From Rhodococcus oxybenzonivorans (lineage in GTDB: Bacteria; Actinomycetota; Actinomycetes; Mycobacteriales; Mycobacteriaceae): DNA of 64,000 nt. Location: the NCBI RefSeq assembly GCF_003130705.1, contig NZ_CP021354.1, positions 372,001 through 436,000 on the forward strand. The letters run 5' to 3'. Each line of letters begins with the position of its first letter. The stretch's first letter is position 1. A program made the position numbers and the translations under genes. The notes under the pieces were generated by a model. The model was not told the origin of the DNA. It made no database searches and was given only the letters and a program-made list of their open reading frames with translations. Positions 9,076 to 17,346 of the stretch are shown piece by piece.

Positions 9076-9149
9076 GGGCGCTTCGCGCCCCGTGCGCGGG
9101 TGAAGAGTCCAGAGACTCGTTAACCGCGCACGGGCGGCGGAGCCGCCTA
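9076..9149. repeat. Intergenic palindromic element, copy 1
   Basis: Three hairpins in a row. Left: GGGCGC-TTC-GCGCCC (9076-9090). Central: arms CCGTGCGCGG (9090-9099) and CCGCGCACGG (9124-9133), imperfectly extended inward, enclosing an inner stem GAGTC-CAGA-GACTC (9105-9118). Right: GGCGGC-GGA-GCCGCC (9133-9147). The block ends CTA, which is the reverse of the TAG stop of the minus-strand dehydrogenase. Similar units lie at 36689-36759 and 54567-54640. It could act as a terminator or as a mobile repeat of the REP/BIME kind. Confidence 0.7.
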
Positions 9150-9914
9150 CCGCGGGGCCATGCGCAGCGCGCCATCCATACGAATGGTCTCACCGTTGAG
9201 GTAGTCGTGTTCGACAATCATCTGAGCGAGCTGCGCGTATTCGGCGGGCTGGCCGAGGCGGGAGGGGAACGGGACCCCGGCCTCGAGTCCCTTGCGATAC
9301 TCGTCGGTGACGCCGGCGAGCATCGGGGTGTCGATGATGCCGGGGGCGATGGTGTTGACGCGGATGCCGAACTGGGCGAGGTCGCGGGCGGCGGGGACGG
9401 TCATGCCGTGCACGCCACCCTTGGAAGCGGAGTAGGCAATCTGGCCGATCTGGCCTTCGAACGCGGCGACGGACGCGGTGTTGATGATGACGCCGCGCTG
9501 CCCGGACTCGTCGACGGTGTCGGTCTTGGAGATGGCGTCGGCGGCCAGTCGCATGACGTTGAACGTGCCGAGCAGGTTGACGGTGATGACCGTGCGGAAC
9601 AGTTCGAGGTCGTGGGGGCCCTTCTTCGACAGGATGCGCCCGGCCCATCCGACACCGGCACAGTTGACCACGATGCGCAGCGGCAGCCCCGATTCGACGA
9701 TCTTCGCGACTGCGGCCTGGACCTCGTCGCCGCTGGTGACGTCGGTGGCGAGGAGGGTCACGCCTTCCGGGACGGTGTCGCCGGCGCGCTCGATGGACTG
9801 CTGCAGGTCCAGTCCGAAGACGGTGGCTCCGGCGTCGACGAGACGCTTGGCGGTGGCGGCACCGAGGCCCGACGCTGCTCCCGTGACCAATGCGGCGGTT
9901 CCCTGAATTTCCAC
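9147..9914 (-). CDS. SDR family 3-hydroxyacyl-CoA dehydrogenase type
   Basis: 255 aa classical short-chain dehydrogenase. The NAD(P)-binding motif TGAASGLG is at about 10-17, LLATDVTS marks the adenine site, NCAG is the structural motif, and the catalytic Ser-Tyr-Lys set is IINTASVAAFEG with YSASKGG. IAPGIIDTPM completes the fold. The HSD10-like 3-hydroxyacyl-CoA dehydrogenase group fits best (fatty acid or steroid beta-oxidation). GTG at 9914 was chosen: AGAAAAGG lies upstream and the conserved fold starts immediately (VEIQGTAALVTG). An upstream reading of 129 codons is an artefact. The TAG stop falls inside the palindromic element. Confidence 0.88.
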   Translation of the reverse strand: MEIQGTAALVTGAASGLGAATAKRLVDAGATVFGLDLQQSIERAGDTVPEGVTLLATDVTSGDEVQAAVAKIVESGLPLRIVVNCAGVGWAGRILSKKGPHDLELFRTVITVNLLGTFNVMRLAADAISKTDTVDESGQRGVIINTASVAAFEGQIGQIAYSASKGGVHGMTVPAARDLAQFGIRVNTIAPGIIDTPMLAGVTDEYRKGLEAGVPFPSRLGQPAEYAQLAQMIVEHDYLNGETIRMDGALRMAPR

Positions 9915-10017
9915 TGTTCGAATCCTTTTCTCCGGCTGACCCGAGTTGGTCAACCCTGGTGACCTGCACCATAACGCGGCCAGCTCATGGCAGCAGAGGC
10001 AAGGTGTGCCCGACCGG

Positions 10018-10611
10018 CTACTCCGTGGAATTCCCGAAGTCCGCTCGCAGGTAGCGGCACCCTGTTCGACCGCTGACCAGTGCGGCTCGCGCTGTGCCGA
10101 GACGAATCTCGTTGCCGTCACCGCTGTGGAGTCGCACGTTGTGGTCTCCCGGTCGATCTGCCCGTACCTCGATGTGCGCGAATCCGTGTGCCGTCGCAAT
10201 GTCTCGAGCCGCCCGGAGCACTGCGGGCCACTCGGCGTCGGGGATGGGACTCGTCGAATACATGTCGGGAAGAAAGACCGACATCCCGGCGGTACTCGCA
10301 AACGGCACTGAGCAGCTTCCCTGAGTCCGGTCGCCCGCCGATACCCAGCGAAGCGTGGGCACGATGGTTGCGGCGGCGTCAGCGATCTGGTGCGCCACGC
10401 TCGCGACCGTCGCTTCCGCGTCCTCTAGCGGAGACCACTGGCGCATCCGCCCCTCGGCGGCCGCAATGTCGGCGGCAGTGCCGTTGTACGGGTTGTCTGT
10501 CATTGCACTCCCCAATCCTGTGACGGCAGCACCTCCTGTGACGGCCGTCAGAAAAATCCCCACGGCAATTGCGGCGGCCCGGTGAGCCGGGCGACGGCGG
10601 TCGGCAATCAC
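10018..10611 (-). CDS. LppA-like exported protein without lipobox
   Basis: 197 aa. An N-terminal basic region and one hydrophobic helix (about 13-33) form a signal or anchor, but there is no Cys for lipidation. The following segment (MRQWSPLEDAEATVASVAHQIADA) and the later SRTGC-type region resemble mycobacterial LppA/LppB proteins; two Cys remain in the mature part (GSCSVPF and GRTGCRY), perhaps a disulfide. The ATG overlaps the stop of the DUF1023 hydrolase by 4 bases (ATGA), so it is coupled to it and may act on or protect against it. Function unknown. Confidence 0.7.
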   Translation of the reverse strand: MIADRRRPAHRAAAIAVGIFLTAVTGGAAVTGLGSAMTDNPYNGTAADIAAAEGRMRQWSPLEDAEATVASVAHQIADAAATIVPTLRWVSAGDRTQGSCSVPFASTAGMSVFLPDMYSTSPIPDAEWPAVLRAARDIATAHGFAHIEVRADRPGDHNVRLHSGDGNEIRLGTARAALVSGRTGCRYLRADFGNSTE

Positions 10612-12260
10612 CGAACCACCCTCTCTGGCAGCCCGGCCACGATTGCCGACATGTTGTACTCCGACATGGTTCCCCGGTGCGGATACCCGCTGTGCCCCAG
10701 TGCGCCGTCGCGAAAAATCCCGTCCGGGCTCATGCCCTCGTCGACCGAGAGTTGTTCGAAACTCACTGTGCCCGGATCGGGGCCGAACCTGTGTGTCTTG
10801 CCTACCTCGGTGACGAATCGGTCGTCGGCGGCTTCCATCACGTATCCGTGCCCGTCGCGCAACCCGAGGTCGGACTCGTCGTCGGCGTTGACGCCAGGAG
10901 ATCCGTAGAACACTGCGTCATCGACCGGCTGGCCGGGGCTGGGATCCTGGAGTGCCAGGCCAGTCGTGTAGGAACCATACGAATGTCCCAATGCGGTGAG
11001 ATGCGGATCCGATTGCCGAGACGCAACATTCACCCCTTCGTAGAAGGCGGCGAGCTTGACCGCTCCGGCAGCGGCCCGGTCGCTCTGTGTCACGTCCAGC
11101 ACGCCTCGAACCGTGTCGAAAGTCCCCGGTCCCATTGTCTGCGGCGGCTCGTATCCCAACCACGCGATCGTCGCGACCGTCTCGTCTCCCCGGCCCTGAA
11201 GACGCAACTGCTCGACGCTGGTGTCTCCCAACGAACGTGCCTCGCCGACCATTCCCTCGAACGAGTCGACGATGGTGGTGTTCAGTCCGGGCGCCGTCAC
11301 CGAGATGTGCTCGGCGGTATCGGGGTCACCCACCGCGAAGGCCGCCATGCCTCGCTCTCCAGATTTCAGGTCGAGCAGCATCAGCCGGCCGTCCGGATTC
11401 TTCGCGACGACCTGCTCGAGTGTGCGCAGATCTTTCATCTTTTGTTCGGTGTACCACAGCGCCGCATCAGCATTGGTGAATGCACCGCCGAACGGAGCGT
11501 CGTCGATAATCGACTGCAGCCGGTCGCGTTCGGCTGTCAGCCGGACCCGCTCGTCGTCGAACTGGTTGAGGTTCGCCTGATGCCGCGCCGCAGAGGGGAG
11601 GCCGTCACTGCTTCCGACCCACTCGGGATGGCGCTCGAGTATTTCCCTGCGTTGCGACTCCGGCATTGCGTCCCAATACTTCCGGTTCTCCAGCGGGGAG
11701 GCGTTCTGCGGTGGCGCCGGGGCAGGCAGTCTGCCCTGCTGATCGGCTGCTTCGAAGTCTCCGGCGCCCCGATCTCCGAAGCCACTGCTCATCGCGTGTG
11801 TGAGCACGTGGGCTGCGTCGGCGTCGATGTCCTCGGCCTCGAGGATCAGCGCTCGCGCACTCGACTCGAGGGCATCCCGGACCGCGAACTCGTGCTGCCG
11901 CCGTTCGGAAGAATTCGGCGCATCGGTGACCGCACCGGCATCGGACACAACGAACGCATTGTCGTCCGCCGTAGTCATCAGCGCGGCGACCTCGAGTTGG
12001 ACGTGCAGAACAGCGTCGAACGTGTCCGCCGTGACCCGCCGGACCGCGCCGATCACCGCACTCTCGTCGGCGAGGTCCTGCACTACCACCTGAAAAGCAC
12101 GTCGTGCTGCCTGCGCGGCTTCGCCCTCCCAACCGCGCAGATCACCGAGTTCGGTAATCCGCCGCCGCACGTCGTCGATGGCGGTGATGCGTGCCGACAG
12201 AGCCTGTTCCAACTGTTCGAGCGCGACGGTGTCCCACTCACGAATCATCTTCAGATCCAC
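10608..12260 (-). CDS. DUF1023 alpha/beta hydrolase with WXG-like N-terminus
   Basis: 550 aa. The N-terminal ~130 residues are helical with a WxG turn (DLRGWEGEAAQAARRAF, about 42-58), like type VII secretion substrates. The C-terminal half is a DUF1023 alpha/beta hydrolase: nucleophile elbow LTALGHSYGSYTTG with Ser in GHSYG, downstream VFYGSPGV, and a probable catalytic His near the end (GHSGYPHRGTMS). Substrates are unknown; lipids or peptidoglycan-linked esters are possible. No signal peptide. It is coupled to the LppA-like gene downstream and divergent from a small WXG-type gene at 12347. Confidence 0.82.
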   Translation of the reverse strand: MDLKMIREWDTVALEQLEQALSARITAIDDVRRRITELGDLRGWEGEAAQAARRAFQVVVQDLADESAVIGAVRRVTADTFDAVLHVQLEVAALMTTADDNAFVVSDAGAVTDAPNSSERRQHEFAVRDALESSARALILEAEDIDADAAHVLTHAMSSGFGDRGAGDFEAADQQGRLPAPAPPQNASPLENRKYWDAMPESQRREILERHPEWVGSSDGLPSAARHQANLNQFDDERVRLTAERDRLQSIIDDAPFGGAFTNADAALWYTEQKMKDLRTLEQVVAKNPDGRLMLLDLKSGERGMAAFAVGDPDTAEHISVTAPGLNTTIVDSFEGMVGEARSLGDTSVEQLRLQGRGDETVATIAWLGYEPPQTMGPGTFDTVRGVLDVTQSDRAAAGAVKLAAFYEGVNVASRQSDPHLTALGHSYGSYTTGLALQDPSPGQPVDDAVFYGSPGVNADDESDLGLRDGHGYVMEAADDRFVTEVGKTHRFGPDPGTVSFEQLSVDEGMSPDGIFRDGALGHSGYPHRGTMSEYNMSAIVAGLPERVVR

Positions 12261-12346
12261 GGTCCCCCCCGGGTGCCACTGTGCACGTAAGGTAGCGGAG
12301 CACGGCCGGATTCGTAAAGGGGGATGTCGTGGGGGAGTGGCAAACT

Positions 12347-12637
12347 GTGAACGTCGATGTCGTGGAACTGCGTGTCGTAGCAGGGCAGATGGAGGGGGTG
12401 TTCACGGAGGCGAATACGGCGCTCGCGGCCATCGACGGGGTGATCGCCCGATCATCTGCGGCGTGGGCTGCCACGTCGCGGGCGGCTTTCCCGCAGTTCT
12501 GCGCTTATCTCGATACGCGGCGAGAGGCGCTTTTCGGCGACCTCGCCAGAATTGCCGACAACCTCGCCGGTACAGCCGCTCGCTATGACGGGCAGGACAG
12601 GGCCATTACCGACGCAGTGTCGCGCCTCCTCCCCTGA
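12347..12637 (+). CDS. Small WXG100-like protein
   Basis: 96 aa from GTG 12347, chosen because GGGGGAG sits 8-9 bases upstream; an in-frame GTG at 12329 would lie inside that site. The predicted fold is two helices with a central turn (SSAAWAATSRAAF), where the Trp is kept but the Gly is not. No signal peptide. It is about the usual length of an ESX protein and stands divergently from the DUF1023 hydrolase, so the two may form a substrate/partner pair (inference). Confidence 0.7.
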   Translation: MNVDVVELRVVAGQMEGVFTEANTALAAIDGVIARSSAAWAATSRAAFPQFCAYLDTRREALFGDLARIADNLAGTAARYDGQDRAITDAVSRLLP

Positions 12638-12755
12638 GTGCGGAGAAAAGCCCGGACACCGTTCTGTTCGTGGTTACAGCGGGCGCGATGAGTTTCGAAC
12701 GGCTCGATGGTCTATCCCTTCGTCATCCCCGTAACGAAAAAGAGGAGTGAGTCCC

Positions 12756-13346
12756 GTGCGCGTTGTGATCATGGACTTCATCAGTTTGGACGGTGTCGTG
12801 CAGGCGCCCGGCGGCCCGGAGGAGGACACCGACGGTGGTTTCGCCCACGGCGGCTGGTCGCATCCGTTCTTCGATCCGGAGGCGATGGGCACCGCTTTCG
12901 ACGACGCGTTGAGCGGGGCAAAGGCGTTGCTGTTCGGGCGGCGCACGTGGCAGACGATGGCCGCGGCGTGGCCGGAGCGAGCAGGCGACCCGTTCGCCGA
13001 CCAGATGAACGCCATCCCGAAGTATGTGGTGTCCTCGACACTCGGCGACGACGAACTGAACTGGGAGAACACCACCCGCATTCCCGGTGGCGAGGCTGTC
13101 GCAGAAATCCGGAAGCTGCGGGAGAGCGGTGACGGCTCGCTGCTGGTGATGGGAAGCGCCACACTGGCGCGGACCCTCCTGAGCGAGGGCCTGTTCGACG
13201 AACTACGGCTCATGATCGAGCCGGTGATCCTCGGCGGCGGCAAGTCGATCTTCCCCGAGAACGGCGGGCTCCGGACTCTCGAGCTGGTCTCCTCGGTCAC
13301 GAGCAATACGGGCGTACACGTGTGCACCTACCGGCCTGTGGAGTAG
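12756..13346 (+). CDS. RibD/dihydrofolate reductase-fold family protein
   Basis: 196 aa. The pattern is that of the RibD C-terminal/DHFR-like family common in actinobacteria: N-terminal VVIMDFISLDGVVQAPGG, LLFGRRTWQTMAAAW, KYVVSSTL, LLVMGSATLARTLL and MIEPVILGGGKSIFP. These proteins bind NADPH; most have no proven substrate. GTG at 12756 is 8 bases after AGAGGAG, better than the GTG at 12747 inside that site. It separates two small WXG-like genes but looks unrelated to them. Confidence 0.85.
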   Translation: MRVVIMDFISLDGVVQAPGGPEEDTDGGFAHGGWSHPFFDPEAMGTAFDDALSGAKALLFGRRTWQTMAAAWPERAGDPFADQMNAIPKYVVSSTLGDDELNWENTTRIPGGEAVAEIRKLRESGDGSLLVMGSATLARTLLSEGLFDELRLMIEPVILGGGKSIFPENGGLRTLELVSSVTSNTGVHVCTYRPVE

Positions 13347-13404
13347 GCGGGTAGGTTGTCTTCGCGTGCGCACGGGAGGCGCAGGCAAAACGGTGGGGGG
13401 ACGG

Positions 13405-13758
13405 ATGACCGGGAATCAGATGGAAGTCGATCGCGGGGCGCTGCTGCGCTGCATCGCGGCATGTGACGCGCTGGAGTCGGACATGGCGGAGTTGCGACTG
13501 CGGGCGTACCGGGAACTCGCACCCGACAACTTCGGTTTGGGCGAAACGCATCTGTGGTCGGCCGCGGCGCTGGCAGAGCGCTTTCGGGCGACGGCCGTGG
13601 GCGGTTCGGGTGTGGCGGACGAGAACACCGCGGTCGGTGTTCTCGCCGCGCACGAACGCCACGCCGCGGCGATGAAGGCGACGTTCGAGGTGACGCTTGC
13701 CCGCTACGACGAACAGGACGCTGCGACCGCAGCACAAGTGAACGGTGCCGGTCTCTAG
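13405..13758 (+). CDS. Small WXG100-superfamily-like protein
   Basis: 117 aa, all helical by composition, with no signal peptide. The centre has LWSAAALAERFRATAV and the C-terminus repeated Ala/Glu helices. ATG 13405 follows GGTGGGGGGACGG. Its length and pattern resemble ESX-associated proteins, but no clear WxG or YxxxD motif is present, so the assignment rests on neighbours. It ends 9 bases before the convergent UBP-type gene. Confidence 0.6.
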   Translation: MTGNQMEVDRGALLRCIAACDALESDMAELRLRAYRELAPDNFGLGETHLWSAAALAERFRATAVGGSGVADENTAVGVLAAHERHAAAMKATFEVTLARYDEQDAATAAQVNGAGL

Positions 13759-13767
13759 GTCGGCAGA

Positions 13768-14115
13768 TCAGTGGATGTGTTTCTGCCAGTCCTGCGGCAC
13801 GCGGTCGGCGGGGCCCGGAATGGTCTGCTCGAGCGGATGATGCTGCGGTGCAGCCAGTTCCGGGCCCTGGAACGCTTGATCGGTGGCGTAGTTCCAGAAC
13901 CACGATTCGCCGGGCTCGAAGCTTTGCACCACCGGGTGGCCGGTGTCGGCGGCGTGCCGGCTGGCGTGCTGCGCCGGGGAGGAGTCGCAGCATCCCACGT
14001 GTCCGCACAGTGCGCAGCGCCGCAGGTGCACCCACCACCCACCGGCGGCGTCGCATTCGACGCAACCGGTACCGCTCGGTGCGACGCTCGTGTCGATGCC
14101 TTCCACTTCACCCAT
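13768..14115 (-). CDS. UBP-type zinc finger protein
   Basis: 115 aa. A Cys/His-rich zf-UBP domain occupies residues 18-65: CVEC, CALCGHVGCC, then HASRHAADTGHPVV. This fold binds zinc and, in eukaryotes, free ubiquitin C-termini; in bacteria its partner is unknown. The rest is a short tail with PADRVPQDWQKHIH. It overlaps the sensor kinase stop by 8 bases, making it the third gene of an operon with the kinase and the REC-flavoprotein fusion. Confidence 0.85.
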   Translation of the reverse strand: MGEVEGIDTSVAPSGTGCVECDAAGGWWVHLRRCALCGHVGCCDSSPAQHASRHAADTGHPVVQSFEPGESWFWNYATDQAFQGPELAAPQHHPLEQTIPGPADRVPQDWQKHIH

Positions 14116-15556
14116 GCGAATCTCCTTCCATCGCTGTCACTTCCGGCTCGATCGGGATGCGAACCTGGAAGCGGGTATCACCCGGCTCGGAGTGCACGCG
14201 GAGATCGCCGCGGTGTTTCTTCACCACGATGCGCCAGGAGATGTCGAGGCCCAGGCCGGTGCCTTCTCCGACGGGCTTCGTGGTGAAGAAGGGTTCGAAG
14301 ATGCGCGAGCGGATCTCTTCCGGCACACCGGGACCGGTGTCGCCGATCTCGATGAGCGCCATGTCGCCGTCCCGCCGGGTGCGGACGGTGAGAGTGCCGT
14401 GCCCCTGCATCGCGGCGACGGCATTGTCGATAAGGTTCGTCCACACCTGGTTGAGCTCCGCCGCATAGGCAGGAACCTGAGGCAGGGAAGCGTCGTAGTC
14501 CTTCACCACCGCGACCGAGTCGCCGATCTTGCGTCCCAGCATCACCAGCGAACTGTCGAGCAGTTCGCGAAGGTCGACGCGCTGGTACGGGGCACGGTCC
14601 ATCTGGGAATACTGCTTCGCGGCATTCACCAGAGTCGACACCCGGGCCGTCGAATCGGCGATCTCGTTCATCAGAAGCTCTGTCTCGATGGTGTAGTTGA
14701 GCCACCGCATCGTGCTCTCGACCACCGCGTCGTCGTCGACGCTCGCCACGATCCGCTCGAGCCAGGGGATGTCGAGGCCTCCCTGCACGAACGTGGGAGC
14801 GAGGTCCCAGCCGCCGGAGACGCCATGCGTGTCGAACCAGTCGCCGAGCTGGTCTTCACGATCCGCGGCTTCCAGCGGTGTGAGTGTGGGGGCTTTCGCC
14901 ACCAATTCAGCCGCTTCCTCCTGTAACCGAATCAGTGTCGCGAGTGCCTGCCGGTCGTACACCCCGGACGCGATGACACCGAGCTTCTGCCGCATGTGCG
15001 ACACCCGGTCGCGGAGCGAGGCCGTCGCCCGGACTGCGGCGGCCGCCGGGTTGTTGAGCTCGTGCGTCAATCCTGCAGACAGTGAGCCGAGGGCGAGGAG
15101 CCGCTCGCGTTGGTCGACGATCTGACGGGAATTTTCTGTGCCGAAGAACAGCCCTTCGAGGAGGTGAACTGCCATCGGGAACCACTCGTGCATCAGGGCG
15201 CCGAAGCGGTCGGCGTCCAACACGAAGAACCGGGACGGCGTGGTGACCCGCAACGATGTCGTGTACGTCTGAGGTGCGCGATCGCCGAGATACGACTGCC
15301 ACGCCCCGGCGTACACGCCGCGCTGAGAGGTTCGGTTGACCTCGATCTCCTCGCCCCCGGACAACTTGCCGAGGACCAGTTCGCCTTCCATCAGCACGTA
15401 GAAGCAGGTCGCGGCATCGCCCTCGGCGAAGACGGGACCCGGTTCGATCAGCTCGACGCGACCGCTTGCGCACAGCTGGCCGAGTTGGTGATCGTCGAGT
15501 TTCTCGAACAGGAAGAGCGTTCTCAGCTCCTCCGGGGAACAGGAAAGTGTGGTCAC
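14108..15556 (-). CDS. Sensor histidine kinase with N-terminal cyclic nucleotide-binding domain
   Basis: 482 aa, no membrane helix. Residues about 8-125 form a cNMP-binding (Crp-like) domain (LFEKLDDHQLGQLC to SRFFVLDADRFGALM, with a GEEIEVNRTS loop). A DHp domain follows with the H-box LSAGLTHELNNPAAA, then a HATPase_c domain with N-box VWTNLIDNAVAAM, G1 IGDTGPGVPEE, F-box FEPFFTTKP and G2 GEGTGLGL. A cytosolic ligand-gated kinase is expected. GTG 15556 follows GGGGGCA and is 13 bases after the REC-flavoprotein gene, its likely output partner. Confidence 0.88.
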   Translation of the reverse strand: MTTLSCSPEELRTLFLFEKLDDHQLGQLCASGRVELIEPGPVFAEGDAATCFYVLMEGELVLGKLSGGEEIEVNRTSQRGVYAGAWQSYLGDRAPQTYTTSLRVTTPSRFFVLDADRFGALMHEWFPMAVHLLEGLFFGTENSRQIVDQRERLLALGSLSAGLTHELNNPAAAAVRATASLRDRVSHMRQKLGVIASGVYDRQALATLIRLQEEAAELVAKAPTLTPLEAADREDQLGDWFDTHGVSGGWDLAPTFVQGGLDIPWLERIVASVDDDAVVESTMRWLNYTIETELLMNEIADSTARVSTLVNAAKQYSQMDRAPYQRVDLRELLDSSLVMLGRKIGDSVAVVKDYDASLPQVPAYAAELNQVWTNLIDNAVAAMQGHGTLTVRTRRDGDMALIEIGDTGPGVPEEIRSRIFEPFFTTKPVGEGTGLGLDISWRIVVKKHRGDLRVHSEPGDTRFQVRIPIEPEVTAMEGDSHG

Positions 15557-15569
15557 GGTCTGCCCCCGG

Positions 15570-17246
15570 TCACGGTTGTCCGATGTAGCGGTGCACGAGC
15601 ATGACAGCCATCGCCCCTTCACCGACTGCCGACGCCACCCGTTTGGCCGACTCCGACCGAACGTCGCCCGCGGCGAAGATTCCGGGGACGCTGGTTTCGA
15701 GGTGGTGCGGAAGCCGGTCGAGTGGCCAGCCGCTCGGCGCCTTCCCGTCCACGACGAGATCCGGGCCCGACACCACGAATCCGTGCTCGTCGCGAATCAC
15801 CACACCGTCGAGCCACTCGGTGCGCGGGGCGGCCCCGATGAACAGGAAGAGGAACCCGGCATCGACGGTCTCCTCGTACCCACCAGCATTGTCGCGCAGC
15901 CGGATCCTCTCGAGGTGGCCGTCCCCTTCCACTCCGACCACCTCGGTGCACGGCCGGACGCGTATTCGCGGGTTCTGCTGAATCTGCTGGATCAGGTAAT
16001 ACGACATCGAGTCTTCGAGCGACTTCGCCCGGACCACGATCGTGACGGTGCGCGCACCGCGCGCCAGGTACATCGCGGCCTGCCCGGCAGAGTTGGCGCC
16101 GCCGACGATGTACACATCCTGATCCGCGCAGCGGGCCGCCTCGGTGACGGCCGACCCGTAGAAGACCCCACGTCCGGTGAGCTCGTCGATCCCGGGCGCG
16201 GGGTGGCGCCGATAGGAGACCCCGGTGGCCAGAATCACGGTGTGCGCGTCGATGGTGTGGCCGTCGGCGAATCGCACCGTGCGCGCCGAGCCGTTCACCT
16301 CGAGAGCCACCACGTCGCGCGTGGTGATCAGCTCGGCCCCGAACCGAGTTGCCTGCCGACGGGCGCGGTCGGCCAGCTGGGCGCCGGACACGCCGTCGGG
16401 GAATCCGAGGTAGTTCTCGATACGGCTGCTCTGACCCGCCTGCCCGCCGGTTGCCGTCCGCTCGACGAGCGCGGTGCGCAAACCTTCGGAGGCGCCGTAG
16501 ACCGCGGCGCCCAGCCCGGCGGGACCGCCTCCGACGACGACGAGATCGTAGAAGTTCTCCGACGGCGACGTCCGCAGCCCCAGCCGATTGCCCAGCTCGG
16601 TGTCGGCCGGCTCGACCAGGACATCACCGTCCGGGCAGATGACGACAGGCAACCGCAGTCCGTCGGCACCTGCGGCGGCGAGGAGTCGCTCGCCTTCCGG
16701 TTCGTCGGACATGTACCAGCGATACGAGAGTTGGTTGCGTGCGAGGAACTCGCGCACCTCCGACGACCGGGCCGCCCAGCGGTGGCCGATCACCTTGGTT
16801 TCCTCCACCGGGTGCCGCTCCGACGACGCCCACGCGTCGAGCAACGCGTCGACCACCGGATACAGCTTCTCCTCCGGCGGATCCCAGGGTTTGAGCAGGT
16901 AGTAGTCAAGGTCGATCACGTTGATCGCCTCGATCGCCGCATCGGTGTCCGCGTATGCGGTGAGCAGCACGCGACGGGCCACCGGGTAGAGGTCCATGGC
17001 TTTCTCGAGGAACTCGATTCCGCTCATGGCCGGCATGCGGTAATCGGCGAGAATGACCGCGACGGGGTCGCCGCGCAGTTTCAGCTCGCGCAGCGCTTCC
17101 AGTGCGGATTCGCCGGACTCGGCGCGGATGATGCGGTACTTCTCGCCGTACCGGCGCCGTAAGTCCCGCGCGACGGCGCGAGATACTCCCGGATCGTCGT
17201 CGACTGTGAGAAGCGCGGGTTTGGCGCTCGCAACTGGATGGTTCAC
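15570..17246 (-). CDS. Response regulator fused to thioredoxin-reductase-like flavoprotein
   Basis: 558 aa. Residues about 10-130 are a REC domain: TVDDDPG acidic pocket, phospho-acceptor Asp in VILADYRMP, Thr in LLTAYAD and Lys in LLKPW. A glutaredoxin-like segment (about 160-225) follows. The rest is an FAD/NAD(P) oxidoreductase: DLVVVGGGPAGLG, TGGQAG, IENYLGFPDG, the second GxGxxG-like site YIVGGANSAGQAA, and FAAGDVRSESAKRVASAVGEG. The CxxC redox pair usual in thioredoxin reductases (CATC) is replaced by YGSAVTEAARC, so direct disulfide reduction is doubtful. GTG 17246 has GAGAGG upstream. First gene of the kinase/zinc-finger operon. Confidence 0.88.
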   Translation of the reverse strand: MNHPVASAKPALLTVDDDPGVSRAVARDLRRRYGEKYRIIRAESGESALEALRELKLRGDPVAVILADYRMPAMSGIEFLEKAMDLYPVARRVLLTAYADTDAAIEAINVIDLDYYLLKPWDPPEEKLYPVVDALLDAWASSERHPVEETKVIGHRWAARSSEVREFLARNQLSYRWYMSDEPEGERLLAAAGADGLRLPVVICPDGDVLVEPADTELGNRLGLRTSPSENFYDLVVVGGGPAGLGAAVYGASEGLRTALVERTATGGQAGQSSRIENYLGFPDGVSGAQLADRARRQATRFGAELITTRDVVALEVNGSARTVRFADGHTIDAHTVILATGVSYRRHPAPGIDELTGRGVFYGSAVTEAARCADQDVYIVGGANSAGQAAMYLARGARTVTIVVRAKSLEDSMSYYLIQQIQQNPRIRVRPCTEVVGVEGDGHLERIRLRDNAGGYEETVDAGFLFLFIGAAPRTEWLDGVVIRDEHGFVVSGPDLVVDGKAPSGWPLDRLPHHLETSVPGIFAAGDVRSESAKRVASAVGEGAMAVMLVHRYIGQP

Positions 17247-17346
17247 ACACGCCTCTCGTCCGCGGAGAACATTGAGCAACTTTCGCGTCGAGTATCGCCC
17301 GTACTGCGTGACGTTGTCGACTCGCCGGGAAGACACCGGAGTGCGG

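Noticed and set aside
10569..12290. 573-codon + strand frame opposite the DUF1023 hydrolase
   Set aside because: Shadow of the hydrolase gene, which has clear catalytic motifs; no ribosome site or domain in the + strand frame.
15549..17162. 537-codon + strand frame opposite the REC-flavoprotein fusion
   Set aside because: Antisense shadow of a protein with full REC and FAD motifs.
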